DNA from: Streptomyces sp. 3214.6
GTDB lineage: Bacteria; Actinomycetota; Actinomycetes; Streptomycetales; Streptomycetaceae
Assembly (NCBI RefSeq): GCF_900129855.1
Contig: NZ_LT670819.1
Coordinates: 8,866,001-8,930,000, forward strand
Reading direction: 5' to 3'
Length of the DNA stretch: 64,000 nt
Position 1 is the stretch's first letter, and the number at the start of each line of letters is the position of its first letter. The notes beneath the pieces are model-generated. The model saw nothing but the letters and a program-made list of their open reading frames with translations. It did no database searches and was not told the DNA's origin. This document shows positions 14,817 through 22,882 of the stretch, one piece after another. The position numbers were made by a program, and so were the translations under genes.

Positions 14817-16262
14817 TCAGTGGGCGTCCGTACTCCGTTCGAGCAACGGGGCCGCGTCGGAGAGTACCCCGGCGATCCTGGCCAGCGTCTTCTCGTCCCG
14901 CTCGACGGCGTCGAGCACCGGACCGCGCGTGGTGTTCCAGCGGCGGGCGACGGCGGCCGGGTCCTCCCCGGTCAGCAGGCCCGCCGCCTGTGCCGCGGCC
15001 CCCAGTGCGACGAGTTCCTTGGCCTCTGGCACCTGCACCGGCCGCCCGGACAGCCGACGCACGGTCTGCTGCCAGGCCCTGCCCCGGGCGCCACCGCCGA
15101 TCAGCAGCAGGGGAGCCGAGCGGTCCGCGTCCTCGTCGAGGACCAGGTCGAGCGCGCCGAGCAGCGAGTGCACGGCGCCGTCGTAGGCCGCCTGCAGCAG
15201 CTGACCGGCGGTCGTGTCGTGGCGCAGTCCGTGCAGGACACCCGAGGCGTTGGGCAGGTTCGGGGTGCGCTCGCCGTCCAGGTAGGGCAGGAGCGTGACG
15301 TCCGCGGCGGGCTCCACGGCTTCCCGGTCCAGGCCCAGCAGGGCGGCGACGCGGTCGACGGCGAGCGTGCAGTTCAGGGTGCAGGCCAGTGGCAGCCAGT
15401 CGCCGTGGGCGTCGGCGAAGCCGGCCACGGTGCCGGTGGGGTCGGTGGGGCGGCGCTTGGCCACCGCGTACACCGTGCCCGACGTGCCGAGGCTCAGTAC
15501 GGGCGTGCCCGGCCGCAGCCCGAGACCCAGCGCCGCCGCGGCGTTGTCACCGGTGCCCGGCGCTACCAGCGTTCCCTTGGCGAAGGGCAGTTCGTGGCTG
15601 TCCCGCACGGTGCCCGCCACCTCCCCGGGCCGCACCACGCGGGGCAGCAGCGCGGGGTCGAGGCCGACATGGGCGAGGATCTCCGCGTCGTACGTCTCCG
15701 TCCCGGACGCCCACCAGCCGGTGCCGGAGACGTCGCCGCGGTCGGTGGTGCCCTCGCCCGTGAGGCGCTCGGTGAGGTAGTCGTGGGGGAGGCGCACGGC
15801 CTTCGTCGCGCGCAGCGCCTCCGGCTCGTGCTCGGCCAGCCAGGCCCACTTCGTGACGGTGAACGACGCGGCCGGGACGGATCCGGTGCGCTCCGCCCAG
15901 AACTTCGCGCCGCCCAGTTCCTCGGTCAGCCGACGGGCCTGCGGAGCCGAACGCACGTCGTTCCACAGCAGTGCGGGGCGCACCGGCTCACCGCGCTCGT
16001 CCAGCGTGACGAGCCCGTGTTGCTGCCCGCCGATCGACACCGCGGCCGCCTCGCGCGCCGCGTCACCGCACTGGTGCAACGCCTCGCGCAGGGCGTCCCA
16101 CCACTGGCGCGGGTCGCTCTCACGGCCGGCCCCGGAGGACACCGTGTGCGGCGCCTGGCCGCTCGCGACGACCTCGCCGGTGGCCGCGTCGACGACCAGC
16201 GCCTTGGTGGACTGGGTGGACGTGTCCACGCCGACGACGAGCGGACCCTCGGCTGCTGACAT
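14817..16262 (-). CDS. xylB: Xylulokinase
   Basis: The enzyme phosphorylates D-xylulose with ATP, the second step of xylose use, feeding the pentose phosphate pathway. It has 481 residues, normal for the FGGY family. The N-terminal ATP-binding strand VVGVDTSTQSTKALVVD, the catalytic Asp region (RESDPRQWWDAL, then the QHGLVTLDERGEPVRPALLW segment) and the C-terminal GGGARGRAWQQTVRRL glycine loop are visible. Start is ATG 16262, as GAGGGAG lies six bases upstream, rather than the frame opening at 16277. It is divergent from xylA across a 139-bp control region. Confidence 0.93.
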   Translation of the reverse strand: MSAAEGPLVVGVDTSTQSTKALVVDAATGEVVASGQAPHTVSSGAGRESDPRQWWDALREALHQCGDAAREAAAVSIGGQQHGLVTLDERGEPVRPALLWNDVRSAPQARRLTEELGGAKFWAERTGSVPAASFTVTKWAWLAEHEPEALRATKAVRLPHDYLTERLTGEGTTDRGDVSGTGWWASGTETYDAEILAHVGLDPALLPRVVRPGEVAGTVRDSHELPFAKGTLVAPGTGDNAAAALGLGLRPGTPVLSLGTSGTVYAVAKRRPTDPTGTVAGFADAHGDWLPLACTLNCTLAVDRVAALLGLDREAVEPAADVTLLPYLDGERTPNLPNASGVLHGLRHDTTAGQLLQAAYDGAVHSLLGALDLVLDEDADRSAPLLLIGGGARGRAWQQTVRRLSGRPVQVPEAKELVALGAAAQAAGLLTGEDPAAVARRWNTTRGPVLDAVERDEKTLARIAGVLSDAAPLLERSTDAH

Positions 16263-16401
16263 CGGGTTCTCCCTCAAGTTTTTTCCGCGGCTCTGCGGGA
16301 TCTGTCTTCCCAGAGATGCGTCCGCATACTAATTTGTAAACGGCCATGACGAAATAGTTCGCCACCACCAGCACGACAGTCTTCAAGCAAGGAGCCGCGG
16401 C
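16263..16401. promoter_or_regulatory. Divergent xylB/xylA control region with candidate operator
   Basis: The region is more AT-rich than its surroundings. It contains TAATTTGTAAA (16330-16340) and an imperfect palindrome CGAAATAGTTCG (16350-16361, 10 of 12 positions symmetric). ROK repressors of xylose genes usually bind AT-rich sites between xylA and xylB, so this is the likely operator; the exact site is a guess. Confidence 0.45.
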
Positions 16402-17568
16402 ATGAGCTACCAGCCCACCCCCGATGACAGGTTCACCTTCGGCCTGTGGACCGTCGGCTGGCAGGGAAGGGACCCGTTCGGCGACGCCACGCGGCGCGCC
16501 CTGGACCCGGTCGAGACGGTGCAGCGCCTGGCCGAGCTGGGCGCCTACGGCGTCACCTTCCATGACGACGACCTGATCCCCTTCGGGTCCTCCGACAGCG
16601 AGCGCGAGGAGCACATCAAGCGCTTCCGCCAGGCCCTGGACACCACCGGCATGACGGTGCCGATGGCCACCACCAACCTCTTCACGCACCCCGTCTTCAA
16701 GGACGGCGCGTTCACCGCGAACGACCGTGACGTGCGCCGTTACGCCCTGCGCAAGACCATCCGCAACATCGACCTGGCCGTCGAGCTCGGCGCGAAGACC
16801 TATGTCGCCTGGGGCGGCCGTGAGGGCGCTGAGTCCGGTGCCGCCAAGGACGTGCGCGTGGCCCTCGACCGCATGAAGGAAGCCTTCGACCTGCTGGGCG
16901 AGTACGTCACCTCCCAGGGCTACGACCTGCGCTTCGCCATCGAGCCCAAGCCGAACGAGCCGCGCGGCGACATCCTCCTGCCCACCGTCGGCCACGCCCT
17001 GGCGTTCATCGAGCGCCTGGAGCGCCCGGAGCTGTACGGCGTCAACCCCGAGGTCGGCCACGAGCAGATGGCCGGGCTGAACTTCCCGCACGGCATCGCC
17101 CAGGCGCTGTGGGCGGGCAAGCTCTTCCACATCGACCTCAACGGCCAGTCCGGCATCAAGTACGACCAGGACCTGCGCTTCGGCGCCGGCGACCTGCGCT
17201 CCGCGTTCTGGCTGGTCGACCTGCTGGAGAGCGCCGGCTACGCGGGCCCGAAGCATTTCGACTTCAAGCCGCCGCGCACCGAGGACCTCGACGGTGTCTG
17301 GGCGTCGGCCGCGGGCTGCATGCGCAATTACCTGATCCTCAAGGAGCGTGCGGCCGCGTTCCGCGGCGACCCGGAGGTCCAGGAGGCGCTGCGCGCTTCC
17401 CGCCTCGACGAGCTGGCGCAGGCCACCGCGGCCGACGGCCTGCAGAGCCTGCTCGCCGACCGCACCGCGTTCGAGGACTTCGACCCCGCGGCCGCCGCCG
17501 CCCGCGGCATGGCCTTCGAGCAGCTCGACCAGCTCGCGATGGACCACCTGCTGGGCGCCCGCGGCTGA
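16402..17568 (+). CDS. xylA: Xylose isomerase
   Basis: The enzyme converts D-xylose to D-xylulose (and glucose to fructose) using two divalent metal ions. The 388 residues match the Streptomyces class I enzymes. Signature segments are visible: TFHDDDLIPFG, the catalytic and metal segments VAWGGREGAES, FAIEPKPNEPRGD (metal Glu near residue 180), GVNPEVGHEQMAGLNF (metal Glu and catalytic His), FHIDLNGQSGIKYDQDLRFG (metal Asp residues) and HFDFKPPRTED. A strong AAGGAG site lies before the ATG. The gene is divergent from xylB. Confidence 0.96.
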   Translation: MSYQPTPDDRFTFGLWTVGWQGRDPFGDATRRALDPVETVQRLAELGAYGVTFHDDDLIPFGSSDSEREEHIKRFRQALDTTGMTVPMATTNLFTHPVFKDGAFTANDRDVRRYALRKTIRNIDLAVELGAKTYVAWGGREGAESGAAKDVRVALDRMKEAFDLLGEYVTSQGYDLRFAIEPKPNEPRGDILLPTVGHALAFIERLERPELYGVNPEVGHEQMAGLNFPHGIAQALWAGKLFHIDLNGQSGIKYDQDLRFGAGDLRSAFWLVDLLESAGYAGPKHFDFKPPRTEDLDGVWASAAGCMRNYLILKERAAAFRGDPEVQEALRASRLDELAQATAADGLQSLLADRTAFEDFDPAAAAARGMAFEQLDQLAMDHLLGARG

Positions 17569-17745
17569 AGCCGCCGTTACGCGTGCGTGCGCCGATGAGG
17601 GTGCACACGCGCGTGCCGCGAACGGTCGATGTTTCGAGCGGTCTCCGTACGGAGTACTCCGGAATGATGCGGTCCATGGCATGGATCCGTATCAACTTCC
17701 GTGCGGAGGTCGCGCCCCGAACGGGCCGCCGCGACGCTGGACGGT

Positions 17746-18204
17746 ATGGCCATGCCCCCCGTACCGCCCCAGCCGCCCGGACCGCCCGGTGGCACGCCGC
17801 CTCCGGGCGGCTTCGGACCACCCCGGTCCCGCTTCGGACCCGATGACGGGACGGGAGGGGGCGGCTGGCCGCCCCCTCCGCCGCCGGAGCCGCCAGGAGG
17901 CTCGGGAGGCTCCGGAAGGCGCAGGAGCCCCCTCTTCGTCGTCCTCGCGCTTGTCGTCACCGCCGGAGCCGTCATCGCCGTCGTGCTGATGGCCTCGGGA
18001 GGCGGCGGCTCACCGGACGACAAGCCGACCGCCGGGAGCAGTACCGGCGGTGGCTCCACTCCCGCCCCGTCCTTCAGCCTCCCGGTGGAGCTGCCGAGCA
18101 GCCTGCCGACCGAGCTGCCCTCACAGCTGCCCACCGACCTGCCGACCGCGATACCGAGCGACCTCGAGTCACTGCTGCCGTCCCTGGGCGAGCTGCTGCC
18201 CTAG
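17746..18204 (+). CDS. Proline-rich single-pass membrane protein
   Basis: This 152-residue protein has a cytosolic Pro/Gly-rich N-terminus (about residues 1-62, PPVPPQPPGPPGG), a short basic stop GRRRS, one membrane helix (LFVVLALVVTAGAVIAVVLM, about 65-85), and an extracellular tail of Gly/Ser linker followed by repeats of P-x-x-LP-T/S-x-LP. The tail ends in an amphipathic LPSLGELLP segment. Start could be 17746 or the next ATG at 17752. Its TAG stop lies inside the CTAG at which the IS1182 element is inserted, so the product is unchanged. Similar proteins in Streptomyces have no assigned function. Confidence 0.65.
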   Translation: MAMPPVPPQPPGPPGGTPPPGGFGPPRSRFGPDDGTGGGGWPPPPPPEPPGGSGGSGRRRSPLFVVLALVVTAGAVIAVVLMASGGGGSPDDKPTAGSSTGGGSTPAPSFSLPVELPSSLPTELPSQLPTDLPTAIPSDLESLLPSLGELLP

Positions 18205-19918
18205 AAGGCTCATGAAGATCTTGGTGAGGGGCTGTCCGGCCGGAGGCCGGGCAGCCCCTGTTCGCTATGTGGTGGCCGGGGTGAGTCGCCAGCGGCCGCC
18301 AGTGTGGGTGAGTCCGAGGTTGATCAGTCGGCGGAGGTTGAGGGCGGCGGCTCGGGTGTGAAGCCAGGTGTTGTTGTTGATGGTTCCGCGGTAGCGGAGT
18401 CTGCGGTTGCCGTGCTGGACGAGCCAGGCGACGGCGCGTTCGACTGGTGGTCGCCAGCGGCGGTAGTCGGCTTGCCAGTCCGGGTCGGTGGCGGCCTGGC
18501 GGCGGGCGGCCGCTTGCAGGTCGTGGTGGGGGCGGATGGTCAGGATGCGGCCGGCCTTGGCCTTGGTGCACCGCTCGCGGAGGGGGCATCCGGTGCACAG
18601 GTTCCCGAAGGCCGCCTTGCGCTGGTTGTGCTGTCCGCCGGGGCCCGACAGGGCAACCGTATGCCCGGCGGGGCAGGTGACCGCGGAGGCGGCGGTGTCG
18701 ATGGCGAAGTCGTCCAGGGTGAAGCCGCCGGGGACGGCGGGCCGCAGTGGGGCGGGCTTGAAGAACAGCCGGTGCCCCGCCTGGTGCAGGGCTTGGCGCA
18801 TGTCGCCGGCGGAGTAGGCGGTGTCGCCGAAGGCGTCCACCGGACTCTCCTCGTCGGCCAGCAGATCCAGGCCGACGGTGGCCTCGTGGTGCTCGGCTCC
18901 GGCGCCGGGCCGCAGAGCCACGGCCGTGTATAAGCCGGTCTCGGGCTCGATGGCCAGGTGGGCTTTGTATCCGTCCTGCTGGTGGGTGCGGGTCTTGTGG
19001 ATGTGGCGGGCTTCAGGGTCGACGGTGGACACGACGCGGCCCGGAGCGGTCCCCTTGCTGATGCGCCAGCGTCCGTCGCGGCCGTCGGAGTCCTCGGCCG
19101 GCTCCACGTCTTGTCCTGCGACCAGCGCCAGGATGCCGAGGGCGTTCGCGGCCTTCTCGTCCAGCTGCTGGTCGGGCAGGTGGCCCAGCAGCCGCAGCAC
19201 ATCGGTGACCAGGGCGTCGACGAGTTCCGCGCGGGCCTGCTCGTCGTTCCAGGCGATGCGGGGTTTGCCGGGATCGGTGTAGTCGTGCGCGGTGCACTGC
19301 ACGGCCGCGACCTCGGCGGCGCCGGGGACTTCGCGGATCACCGCACGGACGGCGGCGATCAGCTGGGTGACGGTGTCCTGGGTGGCCACCGCGTCGTCCA
19401 ACACCGTCGAGTCCAAGGCCCGCCGGTGCTTGCCGCCCAGGACACCGGTGGCCTTCACCACCTCGCGCACGGCCTCGAAGACGCGGTTGGGCCGGGCCGA
19501 GCAGGCCAGACGGCGGCGGAAGTAGGCCAGCAGAGACGGGTCAAACGCCAGGTCGTTCAGGCCCAGCCCGCACGCGGCCTTCCACCGCAGGTCACACCGC
19601 AGCTCCTGCACCGTCTCGAAGTCCGACAGCCCGTGCAGGGCCTGCAGCGTGATCGCCGCAGCCAGGATCTGCGGCGGCATGCTCGGCCGTCCATTCGCCG
19701 ACGGGTACATGTCCGCGAACATATGAGCCGGGAACAGAGCACCACGGCGCTCGGCCAGAAACGCGAACACACTCCCCGCCGGAATCAACTCCCGGCACGT
19801 CTCCCACACATCCGGCCCGACCGTGTCCCCGGCCCATTCCCCCATCACCACGAAACGAGTCTGGCCCCACCGCTCACGCGGCGGGGCCAGAACCCCAAGA
19901 TCTTCATGAGCCTTCTAG
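18201..19918 (-). mobile_element. Complete IS1182-family insertion sequence
   Basis: Perfect 24-bp terminal inverted repeats bound the element: CTAGAAGGCTCATGAAGATC followed by TTGG at 18201-18224, and its exact reverse complement at 19895-19918. The outer four bases, CTAG, are self-complementary and occur at both ends, consistent with insertion at or duplication of a CTAG target. One intact transposase gene fills the element. Confidence 0.85.
18265..19851 (-). CDS. IS1182-family transposase
   Basis: This 528-residue DDE transposase shows the IS1182 order. The N-terminal domain contains FADMYPSANGRPSMPPQILA and LRCDLRWKAACGLGLNDLAF. The first catalytic Asp lies in RALDSTVLDDAVATQDTV, the second in VDAFGDTAYSAGDMRQALHQ, and the Glu in RRWRPPVERAVAWLVQ. 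A zinc-binding insert (CPAGH, then CTGCPLRERCTKAK) is present. The reading frame and both element ends are intact, so it may be active. It starts 67 bp inside the right terminal repeat. Confidence 0.9.
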   Translation of the reverse strand: MVMGEWAGDTVGPDVWETCRELIPAGSVFAFLAERRGALFPAHMFADMYPSANGRPSMPPQILAAAITLQALHGLSDFETVQELRCDLRWKAACGLGLNDLAFDPSLLAYFRRRLACSARPNRVFEAVREVVKATGVLGGKHRRALDSTVLDDAVATQDTVTQLIAAVRAVIREVPGAAEVAAVQCTAHDYTDPGKPRIAWNDEQARAELVDALVTDVLRLLGHLPDQQLDEKAANALGILALVAGQDVEPAEDSDGRDGRWRISKGTAPGRVVSTVDPEARHIHKTRTHQQDGYKAHLAIEPETGLYTAVALRPGAGAEHHEATVGLDLLADEESPVDAFGDTAYSAGDMRQALHQAGHRLFFKPAPLRPAVPGGFTLDDFAIDTAASAVTCPAGHTVALSGPGGQHNQRKAAFGNLCTGCPLRERCTKAKAGRILTIRPHHDLQAAARRQAATDPDWQADYRRWRPPVERAVAWLVQHGNRRLRYRGTINNNTWLHTRAAALNLRRLINLGLTHTGGRWRLTPATT

Positions 19919-20012
19919 GTCGTGTCCGCAAAGTCCCGCCTGGCTCGTGACGCCCCATGACGCCGCGAGCCCTGCCCTCCGGGCAGACGGCGCTACTTTG
20001 CGGACACGACCT
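19917..20012. repeat. 96-bp MITE-like inverted repeat beside the IS1182 element
   Basis: AGGTCGTGTCCGCAAAGT (19917-19934) and its exact reverse complement (19995-20012) flank 60 bp that contain two further small stems (CTGCCCTCCGGGCAG and GGCTCG...CGAGCC). No coding capacity. It shares two bases with the CTAG of the IS1182 end. Ends of this type occur on Streptomyces insertion sequences, so a non-autonomous element is likely; a large transcription terminator between convergent genes is the alternative. Confidence 0.55.
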
Positions 20013-20082
20013 GGTCCGCACGCGCGCGTGGGGCGCTCCACACCGCCACGCGCGCGTGCCCACGACACCGTCCGTCCCTCTC

Positions 20083-21435
20083 TCACATGCGCCGCGGCAG
20101 CCGCACGTAGGTCATCGTCGTCTCGATGCCGCTGTCGACGAGCCGGCCCTGAGCGTCGAACGCGCCGGCGCCGTCCGTCATCCCGAAGTCGTTGTCGTTG
20201 ACGAGGGCCAGCGTGTCGTGGTCGACACGCGCGACGCCCTCGATCTTCCCGGGCACCCCAGCGACCCTGCCCAGATCGACCACCAGACGCTTGGACAGCA
20301 CCGGCACCCCCAAGGCGGCGGGATCGTCGAGCTGCTCCAGCGAGGGTGCGGTCGCCGCGTCGTCCCAGCGGCTGCCCAGGATGTTCGCCTCCATGCCCAG
20401 CCGTACCAGCTGCAGCCGTGCGGCCTTGTCCGTGCGCTCCTCCACCAGCAGCCGGTCGCCGCCCACCGCGACCACCGAGGAGATCTTGAGCTCGGAGGTG
20501 TCGTCCTCGTTCGGGTCGACCACGTCGACCGGGTCGAAGCGGTACACGTACTCGGCGGTGACTGCCTTCTTCTTCGGCGAGAAACGCAGCAGACGCGCGG
20601 TCCGCGAGCCCTCTCCCGCTGCCGTGTCCGGCAACGAGAGCGGGCTCTGCATCGCCAGCACGAGGTCGCCGCCCGGAAGTTGGGCGAGCCCCTCGAAGCC
20701 ACGGTTGATCTTCCGGTGCAGCAGGACGGCGGGCAGCGCCTCCACGACCGGGTAGTCCGTGCCCGTCAGGTTCAGCCCTTGGGGAACGTAACGCGTCAAC
20801 ACCTTCCCGCGCGCGGAGACGTGCACCAGCGAGGGCCCGTACTCGTCGACGAGCCAGAAACTCCCGTCCGCCGCCCGCACAAGGCCTTCCGTGTCCAGCC
20901 CGTTCGGGTTGTACGCCAGGGGTGTCAGCGCGTTGTAGGAGTACGGCGCCTCGTCGCGTCCCGCCTGGTTCGGCAGCCCCGTCACGGGCTTGCCCGATGA
21001 CGTGGTGACCGGGATCGCCTGCACCACCTGTACCGTGTCTGCGGACACCCGGATCCGCACGATCGCCGGGTCGAACCCGGGCACGGGGAACGTGCGACGC
21101 TTGGTGCCGCTCACCTTGATCTGGCCGTTGGGCCCGCGGTCGGTGACCGTCCAGAACTCGCCCTTGCGGCCCGTCGGATACATGTCGCTGCCGATGCCGC
21201 CGAGGTCCACGCCGCGGTCGTCGTCCACCGTTCCCGGCAGCAGCCCGTTGCTGAACGTCCCGAGCGGGATGTCGCCGAGCGTCGCGGTCCTGGTGACGTG
21301 CGCCTCGTGGGGCCCCCAGGCCGGTGTACCAGCGGCGGCGGGTCCGGCAGTGGCGAGCGCGGCCAGCACGGCGAGCGGTACGCCCGCGGCGACGGAACGA
21401 TTGACGCGGCGTCGACCGGCGGTATGCGGGGACAT
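20083..21435 (-). CDS. Secreted esterase-like phytase-family protein (PF13449 type)
   Basis: This 450-residue exported protein starts at ATG 21435, with AGGAGG upstream. Residues 1-35 are a Sec or weak Tat signal (GRRRVNRSVAAGVPLAVLAA and then ATAGPAAAG). The mature part has the six-bladed phytase-like esterase pattern: GIGSDMYPTGRKGEFWTVTD, NPNGLDTEGLVRAADGSFWL, VDEYGPSLVHVSARGKVL, NRGFEGLAQLPGGDLVLAMQ, KIEGVARVDHDTLALVNDND. The conserved E and DE residues that define the family are present. Substrates of these proteins are mostly unknown; phosphate ester or lactone hydrolysis is inferred. Monocistronic. Confidence 0.8.
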   Translation of the reverse strand: MSPHTAGRRRVNRSVAAGVPLAVLAALATAGPAAAGTPAWGPHEAHVTRTATLGDIPLGTFSNGLLPGTVDDDRGVDLGGIGSDMYPTGRKGEFWTVTDRGPNGQIKVSGTKRRTFPVPGFDPAIVRIRVSADTVQVVQAIPVTTSSGKPVTGLPNQAGRDEAPYSYNALTPLAYNPNGLDTEGLVRAADGSFWLVDEYGPSLVHVSARGKVLTRYVPQGLNLTGTDYPVVEALPAVLLHRKINRGFEGLAQLPGGDLVLAMQSPLSLPDTAAGEGSRTARLLRFSPKKKAVTAEYVYRFDPVDVVDPNEDDTSELKISSVVAVGGDRLLVEERTDKAARLQLVRLGMEANILGSRWDDAATAPSLEQLDDPAALGVPVLSKRLVVDLGRVAGVPGKIEGVARVDHDTLALVNDNDFGMTDGAGAFDAQGRLVDSGIETTMTYVRLPRRM

Positions 21436-21580
21436 CGGGCCTCCTGAGGGGCGGTGCGGCAACTTCGGGGACAGCGGCCAGAGTTGGGGCGCGCGCCGAA
21501 CGTCGCGCGACCTCCGGGTGAACACGGGGCGTCGGCAGCCCGTCAGACCGACGGCCCCGTGTCACGGAACGAACGCGCGT

Positions 21581-22882
21581 TCAGGAAAGCGCGTCCTCGC
21601 TGTCGGGCACGGCCACGGCGAGGGCCGTCGCCGGGTCATGGGCCCCGTCCCCGGCCGGCATCCAACGACCACTCTCCTTGCGATACGGCCACCAACGGCC
21701 GTCCCGCCCCAACCGCAGTTGGCAGTCCGCCCCGACGACCGTCCACCGGTTCCCCCGCGCGCGCAGCACCGGCCGCTCGTGCTCCTCCCAGGCCGCATCC
21801 AACGCGGCACGCGCGCGTGCGAGAGCCTCGCCCGCTACGGTCCACTCCTCCTCGAACACCGACAGTGCCGCCGCCCCTCCGTGACACCAGGCATGCGCGG
21901 CCGACGCCAGTTGCTCACGGCTGCGCCCCGACCCGGCGGCGAGTCGGCCGACGACGGCCGTGGCGGGAGGATCCGCTGCCTGAGCGCCGTCGAGGACGCC
22001 GGCCGCGAGCCGTGCCGCGTCCTGGCCGACCGTCAGCTCGGCTGTGGGCGCACTCGGTCCGGATCGCTCACGGAGCGCCTGAGCGAGCATCAGGTACGCG
22101 GTGGCGGCCGTTCCGGCGGCCAGGATCTCCAACGCCGCCGGCTCCACCCCGGGCGGGGCCGGCGCCTCCGTGTCCAAGGAGGGCGGAACACCTGGCCCCT
22201 CCGGGAGTTCGGGAGTGTCGGGCAGCGCAGGCAGGATGCTCCCGGCCGCATACGCCTCGGCCGCGTCCACCCCTTCGGCCCGGGGTGGCTCCGCTTCGGG
22301 CCGAGCGGCGGTGCCGCGCGCCTGAAGGGCGTCCAACAGGGTCCGTTCGGCGCGCCCCCTGAGCAGCAGCAGGACGAACGGATCCTGGTCGAGCAGCCGT
22401 GCCACCTGATAGCAGACCGCCGCCGTGTGACCACAGTGGTCCCAGGCACCGCAGTCGCATTCCGCCTCCAGGTCGCCGAGCCCGGGCAGCAGGTCGATGC
22501 CGGCCGCCTCGGCGTCCTCGACCAGATGCGGCGGCATCTCGCGGTCGAGGAGTGCGGCGACGTGTCCGGCCCGCTCGACCGCCAGATCCAGGAAACGGTC
22601 CCACTGTGCCTCCGACAGCCTCTCGAGCAGCACATCGGCCCGGTGCGGTGTGCGATCGCGGTCCTCGACGACGGCCGTGATGCGACCGGGCCGCACCGAC
22701 ACCGCGCCCACGGCGCCCGCGCGTGCGAGCCGGCGGCCCGTCCTCACCTGCTCCCCGTCCATTGCTCCGTCCTCCAACGCGGCCAGCCACGCCCGGCCCC
22801 ACCACGTCTGCGCGAACCCCCTCCCGTGCGCGGGAGGCAACGCGGCAAAGGTCCGTTCCTCGACGCTGTCGTGCCGGTTCAT
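21581..22882 (-). CDS. SWIM zinc-finger protein, partner of the SNF2 helicase
   Basis: This 433-residue protein carries a SWIM motif C-x-C-x5-C-x-H at residues 142-152 (ECDCGAWDHCGHTAAVCYQV), a zinc-binding fold expected to contact DNA or protein. The N-terminus FAQTWWGRAWLAALED is typical of Streptomyces members found next to Snf2 helicases. The C-terminal half is Ala/Glu-rich and poorly conserved. Its ATG overlaps the helicase stop codon (ATGA at 22879-22882), so the two are translationally coupled. The likely role is in DNA repair or chromosome remodelling with the helicase, but it has not been defined. Confidence 0.85.
   Translation of the reverse strand: MNRHDSVEERTFAALPPAHGRGFAQTWWGRAWLAALEDGAMDGEQVRTGRRLARAGAVGAVSVRPGRITAVVEDRDRTPHRADVLLERLSEAQWDRFLDLAVERAGHVAALLDREMPPHLVEDAEAAGIDLLPGLGDLEAECDCGAWDHCGHTAAVCYQVARLLDQDPFVLLLLRGRAERTLLDALQARGTAARPEAEPPRAEGVDAAEAYAAGSILPALPDTPELPEGPGVPPSLDTEAPAPPGVEPAALEILAAGTAATAYLMLAQALRERSGPSAPTAELTVGQDAARLAAGVLDGAQAADPPATAVVGRLAAGSGRSREQLASAAHAWCHGGAAALSVFEEEWTVAGEALARARAALDAAWEEHERPVLRARGNRWTVVGADCQLRLGRDGRWWPYRKESGRWMPAGDGAHDPATALAVAVPDSEDALS

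Noticed and set aside
13104..16259. Plus-strand open frame of 1051 codons
   Set aside because: Antisense to the ROK regulator and xylB, which have clear family motifs. The frame is low-complexity and lacks motifs.
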